From NCBI GenBank assembly GCA_002709235.1, contig PAQI01000011.1:102656-166655 (forward strand): 64,000 nt of DNA. Direction: 5' to 3'. The notes below the pieces were generated by a model. The model saw only the letters and a list, made by a program, of their open reading frames with translations. It ran no database searches and was not told the DNA's origin. The stretch's first letter is position 1; every line of letters starts with the position of its first letter. Positions 44,237 to 53,379 of the stretch are shown piece by piece. A program made the translations under genes and the position numbers. This DNA comes from Hirschia sp. (GTDB lineage Bacteria; Pseudomonadota; Alphaproteobacteria; Caulobacterales; Hyphomonadaceae).

Positions 44237-46006
44237 ATGAAAACCCTGCTTCTGTCTCTGGCTGGCGCCTTCATGGCGTTGATCCTGTTCTTCCTGATCG
44301 TTCCGGTCATTGTCATCTCCCTGCTGGTTCCCTCTCAGGAGCCCAAACAGCCGACTGCGCCGATCGTCCTCAGCCTCGATATGCGCAATGAATATACAGA
44401 CCGCACTGCCACAGATGGTCTGGGCGCGTTGTTTGGTGGGGTCAGCTTCATCGATATCATCACGAAACTGGATGCAGCAGCGACCGATCCGAACGTTGTC
44501 GGCCTGACGATTCGCGCCAGTGAAACCGGCATCGGCTCCAGCCGTGCCGAGGAGCTGCGTGACGCCATTCTCAAGCTCAAGGCGAACGACAAGTTCGTGA
44601 TTGCCCACTCTCAAGGCTTTTTCCTTGGCGGGCCCTCCTCCTATCGCGCCGTGAGCGCAGCGGACGAGATCTGGATGCAGCAGGGCTCGGAATTTTCCGT
44701 TCCCGGTATTTCCCTGGAAAGCCTGTTCTTCAAGGGATTGCTCGACAAGGTCGGCGTCACGCCAGAGATCATGGCGTTTTACGAGTTCAAGAACGCGCCC
44801 AATTCCTTCACCCAGGAGGGCTATACCGAAGACCACGCCCTCGCCATGCGCGCATTGGGAACGGATCTTTGGAATATTTCGCTCAGCGACATCTCGGCTG
44901 ACCGCGCAGACCGCTTCAAGGGCGAGCCGGATATGCGCACCGTGCTGGAAGACAGCCCCTATTCTGCCACTCAGGCGCTGGAACTGGGCCTCGTCGACCA
45001 TCTGGGCTGGCCCGAAGACATCGAACGCGAGGCCGAATCACGCAGCAAGGGCCACATTATCGACATCGGTGAATACACGGCCCCAGCCATGGGCCCCGAT
45101 GCACAGCTGATCGCGCTTGTCGCCGGTGAAGGCGCAATCGTCACCGGCACGTCCGGCGGAGATTTCGCGAATATAAACGCCGAAAACAAGATCGCTTCCG
45201 ACACTGTCTCCGAGCAGATCTACAAGGCGGGTGACGACCCCAAGATAAAGGCCATCATCTTCCGCGTGGACAGCCCGGGAGGATCACCCACAGCTTCAGA
45301 CCAGATCTGGCGGGCCATTGAATATGTGCAGTCGGAGAAGAAAAAGCCCGTCATCATCTCGATGGGCTCGGTCGCAGCATCGGGTGGCTATTATGTCTCG
45401 ATGGGCGCGGACAAGATTGTCGCCAACCGCTCGACCATCACTGGCTCGATCGGTGTCTTTGGCGGACGATTCGCCATTGCCGAAGGCCTCGCCAAGATCG
45501 GCGTGACGTCTGATTCCATTGATATTGGAGGCCCCTATTCATCCACCTACACATCGGTGGAGCCGCTCACACCTGTTCAGCGCGAGAAAATGCACACCTC
45601 GCTCAAGAATGTCTATGACCGCTTCGTCACGCTGGTCGCAGATGGCCGTGGCATGAGCTGGGATGATGCGCATGAACGTGCGCGTGGCCGCGTCTGGTCA
45701 GGCATCGCGGCCAAGGATCAGGGACTTGTCGATGAACTGGGCGGGTTGATGCGCGCTGTGGAAGTTGCCCGCGAAGAGGCTGGCATTGATCCCGACGCGA
45801 AGGTCGAACTGCGCAATATCGAGCCTGTGCCAGACCCGATGGAGATCTTTACAACCATGTTCTCCGGGTCCGAATCCGAAGCGCGCGCCATGCGTTTCAT
45901 GGGCTCCATGATGTCCGACAAGCGAATCTCCGCAGCGCTGGGCCAGTTCCAGTCCATGCAGGGGGAGCCACGTCAGGCCAGCATATCACCGATCATCGAG
46001 CGCTAG
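44237..46006 (+). CDS. sppA: Signal peptide peptidase SppA, 67K type
   Basis: 589 residues: one N-terminal TM anchor (about 5-30), then two tandem SppA domains. The catalytic Lys185 (YEFKNAPNSF) is in the first domain and the Ser382 (SVAASGGYYVS) in the second, as in E. coli SppA, with DSPGGSPTASDQIWRAI in between. It degrades leftover signal peptides in the periplasmic leaflet of the inner membrane. Followed 16 bp later by the RraB gene on the same strand. Confidence 0.96.
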   Translation: MKTLLLSLAGAFMALILFFLIVPVIVISLLVPSQEPKQPTAPIVLSLDMRNEYTDRTATDGLGALFGGVSFIDIITKLDAAATDPNVVGLTIRASETGIGSSRAEELRDAILKLKANDKFVIAHSQGFFLGGPSSYRAVSAADEIWMQQGSEFSVPGISLESLFFKGLLDKVGVTPEIMAFYEFKNAPNSFTQEGYTEDHALAMRALGTDLWNISLSDISADRADRFKGEPDMRTVLEDSPYSATQALELGLVDHLGWPEDIEREAESRSKGHIIDIGEYTAPAMGPDAQLIALVAGEGAIVTGTSGGDFANINAENKIASDTVSEQIYKAGDDPKIKAIIFRVDSPGGSPTASDQIWRAIEYVQSEKKKPVIISMGSVAASGGYYVSMGADKIVANRSTITGSIGVFGGRFAIAEGLAKIGVTSDSIDIGGPYSSTYTSVEPLTPVQREKMHTSLKNVYDRFVTLVADGRGMSWDDAHERARGRVWSGIAAKDQGLVDELGGLMRAVEVAREEAGIDPDAKVELRNIEPVPDPMEIFTTMFSGSESEARAMRFMGSMMSDKRISAALGQFQSMQGEPRQASISPIIER

Positions 46007-46022
46007 TCACAAAGGGGTCTGC

Positions 46023-46385
46023 ATGCCGGATAATCCTGTCCTTTCGACCAGAGACAATGGCGTCCTCAAGGCGCTGGCCGATCATGGCGAGATGAACCCG
46101 GGGCGCGCGCGGCACACCCTGCTCTATTTCTACCCGATCAATGACATGGCACCGGAAGACGAGCGCCGCGCCATCACACGCGCCGGTGCCCAATTGGCAG
46201 AGCGCGATGGCTGGCGCATCTCCTTGCAGAACGCCGAAGTTTTGATCCTGGAAACAGAGGCCGATGTCACGCCCGCCACCATTGCGCCGCGCTCAGCCTG
46301 GGCCGAGGCAATGGCAGAGGAAATCGGCCTGCATTTCGATGGATGGGAATGCATGGTCCTCGCTGATCCCCCAGACGAAGACTGA
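46023..46385 (+). CDS. rraB: RraB-family ribonuclease E regulator
   Basis: 120 residues, acidic, with HTLLYFYPIN in the first strand, a central WRISLQNAEVLILETEADVTP, and the closing HFDGWECMVL that matches the family's FDGW motif. RraB binds RNase E and tunes RNA decay; the alphaproteobacterial homologues are less studied. It is 16 bp after sppA, so probably co-transcribed, and ends before a bidirectional terminator. Confidence 0.8.
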   Translation: MPDNPVLSTRDNGVLKALADHGEMNPGRARHTLLYFYPINDMAPEDERRAITRAGAQLAERDGWRISLQNAEVLILETEADVTPATIAPRSAWAEAMAEEIGLHFDGWECMVLADPPDED

Positions 46386-46408
46386 CGGCACCGCACAACA
46401 CCCCAGAT

Positions 46409-46444
46409 AAAAAACGGCGCTTCAGCATATGAAGCGCCGTTTTT
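46409..46444. terminator. Bidirectional Rho-independent terminator
   Basis: AAAAACGGCGCTTC/GAAGCGCCGTTTTT, 14 perfect pairs with a seven-base loop. It serves both the sppA-rraB unit and the convergent opp operon. Confidence 0.95.
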
Positions 46445-46476
46445 CATGATCTCAATCAGCCCCAAAGCCGAATGTC

Positions 46477-48096
46477 TCAGCCCTCTTTCAGGGATTTGCG
46501 GCACATATAGCGCGAACGATGGATATCCTCGACATTTGGTTCAAAGCCCGTGATGTCGGGATTGACCAGATATTGGCGCCCCGGTGTCCACATCGGGATC
46601 ATCGCCGAATCATCCATCAGCACCTGCTCTGCCGCCCGCAATGTCTTGGCACGCGCCACCGGGTCCAGCTGGAGATGTGACTTGTCGATGAGCGCATCAA
46701 ATTCCGGGTTGGAATAATTGCCGTAATTCATCGGACCGGAACGGCTGTCAAACAGGTAAAGGAAGTTGAATGCGTCATTATAGTCAGCCACCCAGGCCGC
46801 ATCTGACGCTTCAAAATCACCCTGCTGGAGCTGCTTGTAGAGCACTTGCGTGTCCACCCGGCGGATCTCCGGCTGCACCCAGTCAGCAATCTCCAGCCAA
46901 TTGGCCTGGATCACCGGAGCAGCCTTCGGGTTCTCTCCCGTCGAACGGTAGATATATTCGAATTTCAGCGGATTATCCGGCCCGAATCCAGCCTCTTCCA
47001 GCAGGCGTTTGGCCTCAACCAGACGGTCAGCGCGAGACAAGCCCTTCCAGGTGATCTGGGCACCTTCAGGATAATTGCGCATCCCCTTGGGCACCAGTCC
47101 ATAAACCGGCGTTTGGCCGGCCCCCATGACCTTTTCGGTGATATATTCGCGATCTATCGCCATGGACAGCGCCTGACGCACACGCTTGTCGTCAAACGGG
47201 GCCTGCTGATTGTTCAGCGAGACATAGGTGGTGGTCATCATCGAGAAGACGCGCGGCCAACCGGGAAGCGATTCCTTCAGCTCTTCATAGCGCTCATTGG
47301 GAAAGGCATTGGCCATGTCCAGCTTGCCGGTCTGAGCCATGCGCACGACAGCACCGTGATCGGAATAGGGAAAATAGACGATCTCGTTGAAGCAGACATT
47401 CTCCGCGTCATAAAACCCCGGATTCTTCACAGAGCGCAGAAAGTCACCCGTGCGCCATTCATCCAGCTTGTATGCGCCATTGACCACGATGTTCTCTGGC
47501 TTCACCCAGCCAGATCCCAGCTCTGACACCACATGCGCAGGCACCGGAAATGACACATAATGCTTCAACAGGCCGGGCAGATAAGGCGCAGGATATTCCA
47601 GCGTGACTTCAAGCGTCTTGTCGTCGATGATCTTGACGCCAAGTTCTTCCACCGGCAGTTCGCCACTATTCACCTTCTGGGCATTCTTCAGCACATAAAG
47701 CAGGGATCCATAGGCCGATCCGGTCGATTTCGGGTCGAGGATGCGTCGCATGCCGAACTGGAAATCCCTGGCCGTGACAGGCTGGCCGTCTGACCAGTTG
47801 GCGTCGCGCAGCTTGAAGGTCCAGACAAGTCCGTCATCGCTGGTCGTCCAGCTTTCTGCCATGCCGGGAATGGGGTTGCCCTCCACATCCTCGGTGAACA
47901 GACCGATGAACATGTCACCGATCACATCATTTTCCCATGTCCCCTCCGCCTTGTGCGGATCAACGGACTTGGGGCTGGCACCGATCGAGCGGCGCAAAGT
48001 GGTTGCATCCGTTTCGGAGCCCCCACCACCACAGGCAGTCAGCGTAAGGGCGACAGCAGACAGCGCCGCAGCCATGAAAGCAGTTTTTCTAGCCAT
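46477..48096 (-). CDS. oppA: Oligopeptide ABC transporter, substrate-binding lipoprotein
   Basis: 539 residues. Lipobox LTLTAC gives lipid Cys22. SBP_bac_5 features: ASPKSVDPHKAEGTW near the start, then FKLRDANWSDGQPVTARDFQFGMRRILDP, and MWTPGRQYLVNPDITGF near the end. This is a periplasmic oligopeptide receptor of the OppA/MppA type. It starts 83 bp after oppC on the same strand, and the gap may give it a separate ribosome supply. Confidence 0.94.
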   Translation of the reverse strand: MARKTAFMAAALSAVALTLTACGGGGSETDATTLRRSIGASPKSVDPHKAEGTWENDVIGDMFIGLFTEDVEGNPIPGMAESWTTSDDGLVWTFKLRDANWSDGQPVTARDFQFGMRRILDPKSTGSAYGSLLYVLKNAQKVNSGELPVEELGVKIIDDKTLEVTLEYPAPYLPGLLKHYVSFPVPAHVVSELGSGWVKPENIVVNGAYKLDEWRTGDFLRSVKNPGFYDAENVCFNEIVYFPYSDHGAVVRMAQTGKLDMANAFPNERYEELKESLPGWPRVFSMMTTTYVSLNNQQAPFDDKRVRQALSMAIDREYITEKVMGAGQTPVYGLVPKGMRNYPEGAQITWKGLSRADRLVEAKRLLEEAGFGPDNPLKFEYIYRSTGENPKAAPVIQANWLEIADWVQPEIRRVDTQVLYKQLQQGDFEASDAAWVADYNDAFNFLYLFDSRSGPMNYGNYSNPEFDALIDKSHLQLDPVARAKTLRAAEQVLMDDSAMIPMWTPGRQYLVNPDITGFEPNVEDIHRSRYMCRKSLKEG

Positions 48097-48179
48097 AAAT
48101 TCCCGTCCTCAACATTTCTGTCGGTATGTCAGCTGCGCAATAATCTGCTCAGATTGCTGCACGTAAAGCCTCGTTTGGT

Positions 48180-49088
48180 CTAGCGGTCCTTTGGATCTAG
48201 CGCGTCTCGCAGGCCATCACCAATGAAATTGAAGCACAAGAGCGCAAGCGCCATGGTGAAACCGGGCGCCAGCAGAAGATGCGGGCGCGCCTCCATATTG
48301 GATTTGCCTTCGGAGATCAGCACGCCAAGCGAGGTCAGCGGCTCGTTCACGCCCAGCCCCAGAAATGACAGGAAACTCTCCGCCAGGATCACGATGGGAA
48401 TGGTCAGCGTCACATAGACCGCCACAGGCCCCAGCAGGTTGGGAATCACATGCCGCGTCACGATTCGCGCCGGGCTCACTCCCGCCGCCCGTGCCGCCTC
48501 AATGAATTCCTTGCCCTTGATGGAGAGCGTCTGGCCGCGCACGATCCGCGCCATGGTCAGCCATTCCACCGCACCGATAGCGAGGAAGATCATGAAGATG
48601 TTCCGCCCGAACACCATGTTCAACAGGATCACGAAGAAGATGAACGGCATGGCATACATGACGTCCACAAAGCGCATCATGAACTGGTCCGTACGGCCGC
48701 CGACATAGCCCGCAGTCGCCCCCCAGGCCACGCCGATGATCAGCGAAACCACCGTCGCGATCACCCCGACGGCCAGCGACACCTGAAGCCCAATCATCAG
48801 GCGCACGGCCACATCCCGCCCCTGGCTATCCGTGCCAAGCGGATGGAAGGGCGACAGGCTGGGCGGATAAAGCGGGCCGACTGCATTGATTTCCTTGTAA
48901 TTGTGAGGCCAGACCATTGGCCCGAACAGGGCGATCAGGATCAACAGCCCCAGAATGATCATGGAGACCACGGCCGCCTTGTTGGAAAAAAGCCGGTTGC
49001 GCGCATCATCCCATAACGAGCGACCCTGTGCGGCAGCGCGTTCCAGCGTTTCGACTTTTTCAGCGGGAGGAGAAAGTATCGTCATCAA
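48180..49088 (-). CDS. oppC: Oligopeptide ABC transporter permease OppC
   Basis: 302 residues, six TM helices, with the N-terminal OppC domain (LFSNKAAVVSMIILGLLI, then HPLGTDSQGRDV) and the EAA motif EAARAAGVSPARIVTRHVIPN. Forms the inner-membrane channel with OppB. Starts within the stop of oppB (ATGA overlap). Confidence 0.95.
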   Translation of the reverse strand: MMTILSPPAEKVETLERAAAQGRSLWDDARNRLFSNKAAVVSMIILGLLILIALFGPMVWPHNYKEINAVGPLYPPSLSPFHPLGTDSQGRDVAVRLMIGLQVSLAVGVIATVVSLIIGVAWGATAGYVGGRTDQFMMRFVDVMYAMPFIFFVILLNMVFGRNIFMIFLAIGAVEWLTMARIVRGQTLSIKGKEFIEAARAAGVSPARIVTRHVIPNLLGPVAVYVTLTIPIVILAESFLSFLGLGVNEPLTSLGVLISEGKSNMEARPHLLLAPGFTMALALLCFNFIGDGLRDALDPKDR

Positions 49089-50074
49089 TATTTCACTCGC
49101 GGATCAAGCACGCCGTAAAGCAGGTCAGCGAGCAGGTTGAAGATAACGATCAGTCCTGCGTAAAGGATGATCACCCCCAATACCAGCGTATAGTCCCGGT
49201 TCAGCGCTCCATCGACAAAGTACTTGCCCACGCCCGGAAGCGAGAACACGCGCTCGATCACCACGGATCCTGTCAGCAATCCAGCCGTTGCCGGACCGAT
49301 ATAGCTGACCAGAGGCAGCGCCGCCGCCGGTGCCGCATGGCGTAGCAGAACACTGCGTTCCGACAATCCCTTGGCCCGCGCCGTGCGGATATAATTCGAG
49401 CGCAGCACCTCGATCATGGAAGCGCGCATCAAGCGGGAGATGATCGCGATCTGTGGCAGGGCCAGCGTAACGATGGGCAGGAACATATTGTTGAAATTCA
49501 TCCGCCCCATATCCAGCCCCCCGACTGCAAACAGCGTCAGATAGACCCCGAACACCAATGAGAGAATCGGTCCGGTCACGAATGTCGGTATCGAAATACC
49601 GAACATGGCCAGCCCCATCACCGAATAGTCCGCAAAGCTGTTTTGCCGAATCGCGGCCAGCACACCCAGCAGCGACCCAATGAAAAGCGCGATCCCCATG
49701 GATGCCGCACCGATGGTGAGGCTGACCGGCAACCCCTCCCCGATCAGCTCGATCACGGTCTTGTCCTTGTTGCGCATGGACGGACCAAAATCACCACGCG
49801 CGACCTTGCCGACATATTCGGCATATTGCTGCACCAGCGGCTTATCCAGCCCCAGCGAGGCCTTCATGTTGGCCTCCACTTCAGGCGGCAGCTTGCGGTC
49901 CGTGGAATAGGGGTTTCCCGGTGCTGCGCGCATCATGAAGAATGCCATCGTGATGACAGCGAGCATTGTAGGTATTGCGATCAGCAAGCGGCGTAGCGCA
50001 TAACCGGTTGGAAAGCGGGATGCCAGGCGAGACAAGGCGTTGCTCGAACTGGACGGCGCAGAGTTGTTTTGCAT
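49085..50074 (-). CDS. oppB: Oligopeptide ABC transporter permease OppB
   Basis: 329 residues, six TM helices. Opening RRLLIAIPTMLAVITMAFFMMRAAPGNP and EAA motif (TARAKGLSERSVLLRHAAPAA) are typical OppB. AGGGAA sits six bases before the ATG. The operon runs oppB-oppC-oppA and no oppD or oppF ATPase gene follows or precedes it within the window. Confidence 0.95.
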   Translation of the reverse strand: MQNNSAPSSSSNALSRLASRFPTGYALRRLLIAIPTMLAVITMAFFMMRAAPGNPYSTDRKLPPEVEANMKASLGLDKPLVQQYAEYVGKVARGDFGPSMRNKDKTVIELIGEGLPVSLTIGAASMGIALFIGSLLGVLAAIRQNSFADYSVMGLAMFGISIPTFVTGPILSLVFGVYLTLFAVGGLDMGRMNFNNMFLPIVTLALPQIAIISRLMRASMIEVLRSNYIRTARAKGLSERSVLLRHAAPAAALPLVSYIGPATAGLLTGSVVIERVFSLPGVGKYFVDGALNRDYTLVLGVIILYAGLIVIFNLLADLLYGVLDPRVKY

Positions 50075-50175
50075 ATTTCCCTGACGGCGTTGTAAACGTT
50101 TATTAAACAGCTCGCGCCATTCATTCGGCTGAAGCCGCGCGAGTCAACATGACAAAGCATACAGAAAGAAAGATC

Positions 50176-50598
50176 ATGGCCGACATCAGGCAAGTGACCG
50201 AAAAATTTGCTGTTTCGCCTCAGATTGATGAAGACGATTTCCCGGAGATCGCCGGAAAAGGCTTCACGCTTGTCGTCAACAACCGCCCCGATGGAGAAAC
50301 ATTCGGGCAGTTAAGCTCTGTTGACGCAGAAAAAGCGGCCCTCGCAAACAGCATGAGCTATAAATCCATCCCCTTCTCCGGCATGCCCACCATGACGGAA
50401 GTGGATGGCCTCATCGAAGTCCTCGATTCAACCGATGCGCCAATCTTCGCTTATTGTCGCTCAGGCACACGCTCCTGCACGCTCTGGGCATTGGCCAGCG
50501 TCAAATCGGGCCGGGAAACCGCCGACAGCGCTTTGGAAAAAGCCCGCAATGCAGGCTATGACCTGAGCCATATCGCATCGGCGCTGAACACGTTCTGA
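50176..50598 (+). CDS. TIGR01244 / DUF442-type phosphatase-like protein
   Basis: 140 residues from ATG 50176 (AAGAAAG eight bases upstream). The catalytic loop AYCRSGTRS (Cys, Ser and Arg of a CX5R-like site) and the preceding FSGMPTMTEVDGLIEVLDSTDAPIF identify the family, which includes the N-terminal half of Blh sulfide-metabolism proteins. It may act as a phosphatase or as a sulfur transferase; family members are tied to hydrogen sulfide handling in some alphaproteobacteria. Divergent from the opp operon. Confidence 0.85.
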   Translation: MADIRQVTEKFAVSPQIDEDDFPEIAGKGFTLVVNNRPDGETFGQLSSVDAEKAALANSMSYKSIPFSGMPTMTEVDGLIEVLDSTDAPIFAYCRSGTRSCTLWALASVKSGRETADSALEKARNAGYDLSHIASALNTF

Positions 50599-50802
50599 CG
50601 CGCGCTTCACGCAGTCGTCATCAAAATTTTGCTTGCCTACGCCTTCAAGATGACCCATTCGGCGTGTCTTGTTGAATAATTCGATAAGGCTCTGAAAGTC
50701 TTGTCGGAAACTGTCGAGCTACCTGACCCAACGTCAATCTGGGACATCAATTCAAGCTCGCGGCTATTTGTCAGAGTTTGGCCTAGAAAGGCACGGCGAC
50801 GC

Positions 50803-51729
50803 ATGAAGAAGAACTGGCTTACCGACTTCAAACTTGAAGGCAACGGTTCAGTGCTGATCAAGAAGACAGGCCACCGCCTGCAACTGGATCTGCATCTTGC
50901 CCACGACATTTTCACCTGGTTCTGTTTCTATTTCTTCGCACAGGCATGGCGCCTCGGTCGCAGACTGTCCGGCCACAAGCGCCCATCCATCGCCTTTGCA
51001 CCCGACAAGCCGCGCCCCTGGTACCTGATCTGGCCCGTCATGCATGTCGCTGGCGCGCGCCTCGTGGACGATCCTGCCAAGGCCGATATTGTCATGCAGT
51101 TCGATGACAGCACCGCCTCCTCGAACATCCTGCCCAACGTGCCAGACACGGCCCGCACGGTGAATTTCAGATGCACCGATATTTCCAAATCCCGTGTCTC
51201 GGAAGCCTTTGAAACGGTCGCCGGATATTCCCTCAAGGTCGATCCTGAAACCTATGATGGCCCCATGGTCGACAAGTCCGAGATCAACGCCGCACATGAT
51301 GGCCGTGTGATCGCCGGACCGATCCCCCGCGAGGAGGGCCGCGCCTATCAGCGCCTGATCGACAACACGGTCGCTGGCGGACTGGTCGAGGATCTGCGCA
51401 CCTGCACCGTCAATGGCGAGCCTGTGCTCACCTTCATCAAGCGGCGTCCTATTGCGCGGCGTTTTCTCAATGAAAACTGCGAAGTGTTTCTGGTCTCCCC
51501 GCAGGATGTGTTCACAGCCGATGAATTGGACGTGATCCGCGCCTTTACCAAGGAAATCCACCTTGACTGGGGCGGTGTGGACGTGTTGCGTGACGCTTCG
51601 GACGGTCGGATTTACATTGTCGACGCCAACAAGACGGATATGGGACCACCCGTGGCCCTGCCGCTCGGACAGAAACTTCGGGCAACTCGTCAATTGGCGC
51701 GCGCATTCGCCGGACAGTTCGCCTCCTAG
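50803..51729 (+). CDS. ATP-grasp-like protein of unknown substrate
   Basis: 308 residues from ATG 50803; earlier in-frame TTG codons give a poor leader. The C-terminal segment HLDWGGVDVLRDASDGRIYIVDANKTDMGPP resembles the end of an ATP-grasp fold (Asp in GVDVLR and Asp/Asn in IVDANKT as metal ligands). The N-terminal half contains an unusual WFCFYFFAQAWRLGRRLSG hydrophobic patch and a stretch on Ser/Cys-containing CTDISKSRVSEAFE. Substrate unknown. Followed 63 bp later by the MBL-fold gene. Confidence 0.6.
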   Translation: MKKNWLTDFKLEGNGSVLIKKTGHRLQLDLHLAHDIFTWFCFYFFAQAWRLGRRLSGHKRPSIAFAPDKPRPWYLIWPVMHVAGARLVDDPAKADIVMQFDDSTASSNILPNVPDTARTVNFRCTDISKSRVSEAFETVAGYSLKVDPETYDGPMVDKSEINAAHDGRVIAGPIPREEGRAYQRLIDNTVAGGLVEDLRTCTVNGEPVLTFIKRRPIARRFLNENCEVFLVSPQDVFTADELDVIRAFTKEIHLDWGGVDVLRDASDGRIYIVDANKTDMGPPVALPLGQKLRATRQLARAFAGQFAS

Positions 51730-51792
51730 ACGGCAAAACCGTCAACGGACAGGTGATCTGATAGCAAAAAGACGTTGGAGAGGTTCAAACTG

Positions 51793-52689
51793 ATGTCAGC
51801 CATTCCCTTTGTGCGGGACTTGACGTTTGATTATGGGCAAGCCGATCAGGTCTCCCCGCTCGTCCAGCGCGTCATCGCAAACAATCCCGGCCCCTTCACA
51901 TTCACAGGTACCGGCGTTTACATCATTGGCGACAAGACCTGTACGATCATAGATCCCGGCCCCAACCAGGCCGATCATTTCGAAGCTCTCAAGCGCATTC
52001 TCGATGGCCGAGAGCTGACCTGCGTCCTCGTCACGCACTCTCATATGGATCACTCCCCTCTCGCCCACCCGCTCGCACAATGGGCAGGCTGCAAGGTCTA
52101 TGCAGGCGGGCCAGTGATCCCGACAGAATGCGAAGTCCGTCTGGAGGCTGGCGACGATCTCAGCTTCAAGCCCGATGAGACCCTGACCGACGGACAATTG
52201 TTCCAGGGCCCCGGCTGGACCATTGAGGCCATCGCCACGCCCGGTCACACATCCAACCATTTCTGCTTTGCCCTGCGCGAGGAAAACGCCCTGTTCTCCG
52301 GCGATCACATCATGGGCTGGTCCACCACGGTCATCTCGCCGCCAGATGGTGACATGGGCGATTATTTCGACAGTCTCGAAAAAGTGAAATCCCGCGAATT
52401 CTCTACGATCTGGCCGACACATGGCCCACCCGTCACAGATGTCGCGCCATTCGTGGACGGATATATCACCCATCGCCGTGCGCGTGAGCAGGCGATCATC
52501 GACAGGCTGAATGCCGGCGACCGCACCATCCCGCAGATGGTGAAGACCATCTACAAGGATGTCGACAAGCGCCTGCATCCGGCCGCCTGCCATTCCGTGC
52601 TTTCACACATGATCCATCTGGTCCGCTCCGGGCGCGCCCGCGCCAATGGTGATGTCGGTTCGCTCTCGACCGAATTCACCCCCCTCTGA
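51793..52689 (+). CDS. MBL-fold metallohydrolase (LACTB2 type)
   Basis: 298 residues from ATG 51793 (AGAGG eight bases upstream). Metal site THSHMDHS (H82, H84, D86, H87), then ATPGHTSNHF with a fourth His, and FSGDHIMGW with the bridging Asp. The C-terminal winged-helix tail (RRAREQAIIDRLN, then MVKTIYKDVDKRLHPAA) marks the LACTB2/RNase-like branch. It could be a nuclease or a hydrolase; exact substrate open. Confidence 0.9.
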   Translation: MSAIPFVRDLTFDYGQADQVSPLVQRVIANNPGPFTFTGTGVYIIGDKTCTIIDPGPNQADHFEALKRILDGRELTCVLVTHSHMDHSPLAHPLAQWAGCKVYAGGPVIPTECEVRLEAGDDLSFKPDETLTDGQLFQGPGWTIEAIATPGHTSNHFCFALREENALFSGDHIMGWSTTVISPPDGDMGDYFDSLEKVKSREFSTIWPTHGPPVTDVAPFVDGYITHRRAREQAIIDRLNAGDRTIPQMVKTIYKDVDKRLHPAACHSVLSHMIHLVRSGRARANGDVGSLSTEFTPL

Positions 52690-52764
52690 TCACCGCCTTT
52701 CGGCCATGCTCCGGCCCCAAACAGGCTCCAGTCTGTCCCTGAGGTCACAAGGGGAGACGCATCA

Positions 52765-53370
52765 ATGGCCACCAGATTACTCACCAGATCCATCGCATCC
52801 ATCTTCGCGGGTCTGACACTTACCGCCTGTCACTTTCTGTCTGAAACCAATCTCATCACGCCGGAGATGCGCGTGAACCCGTTCGGATCGGCGGGTGCCT
52901 ACATCGTTCCCGACAGTGACGGCGGCCCCTCCGATGAAGCCCTGCTACGCCTGCCCGATGGTGGTTTCCTCGCCCTGAAATCAGGCAATGCCACAGATCT
53001 GGGGGATGTGCTGGTCCGATATGATTTTGCCGGGATCAGCGAAGATCAATGGCCCGCACAGGCCGATGCCCCTCTGCCGGGCACACCCTATCTGGCTTCG
53101 ATGTGTGAGATCAGGGCACTGGATGCAACCAATGGCTGCTGGCTATTGGCCGCCTTCGTGGCGAGTGATGGCCGCGTTTACACAATGCTGCCCACCGCTG
53201 GCGAAAACGACCCGGAAACCATCGCCTTCACCGATCCGTCAGCAGCGATAGACGCGCTGCACACCGCATGGGTGGACGAACGCTACGAGATGGAAAGCCA
53301 CCACCCCTTCATCGAAATGACCGATGACCTCGCCACCGAGCTGGATTTCAACCCGCCCGCCTTTCGCTAA
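52765..53370 (+). CDS. Hypothetical lipoprotein
   Basis: 201 residues. The signal MATRLLTRSIASIFAGLTLTAC ends with lipobox LTAC, lipid Cys22. The mature part is acidic, and carries two further Cys (in SMCEIR and NGCWLL) that may pair. No domain recognised. It follows the MBL gene on the same strand by 75 bp and is convergent with the DUF1499 gene. Confidence 0.75.
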   Translation: MATRLLTRSIASIFAGLTLTACHFLSETNLITPEMRVNPFGSAGAYIVPDSDGGPSDEALLRLPDGGFLALKSGNATDLGDVLVRYDFAGISEDQWPAQADAPLPGTPYLASMCEIRALDATNGCWLLAAFVASDGRVYTMLPTAGENDPETIAFTDPSAAIDALHTAWVDERYEMESHHPFIEMTDDLATELDFNPPAFR

Positions 53371-53379
53371 AGGTCGCAG

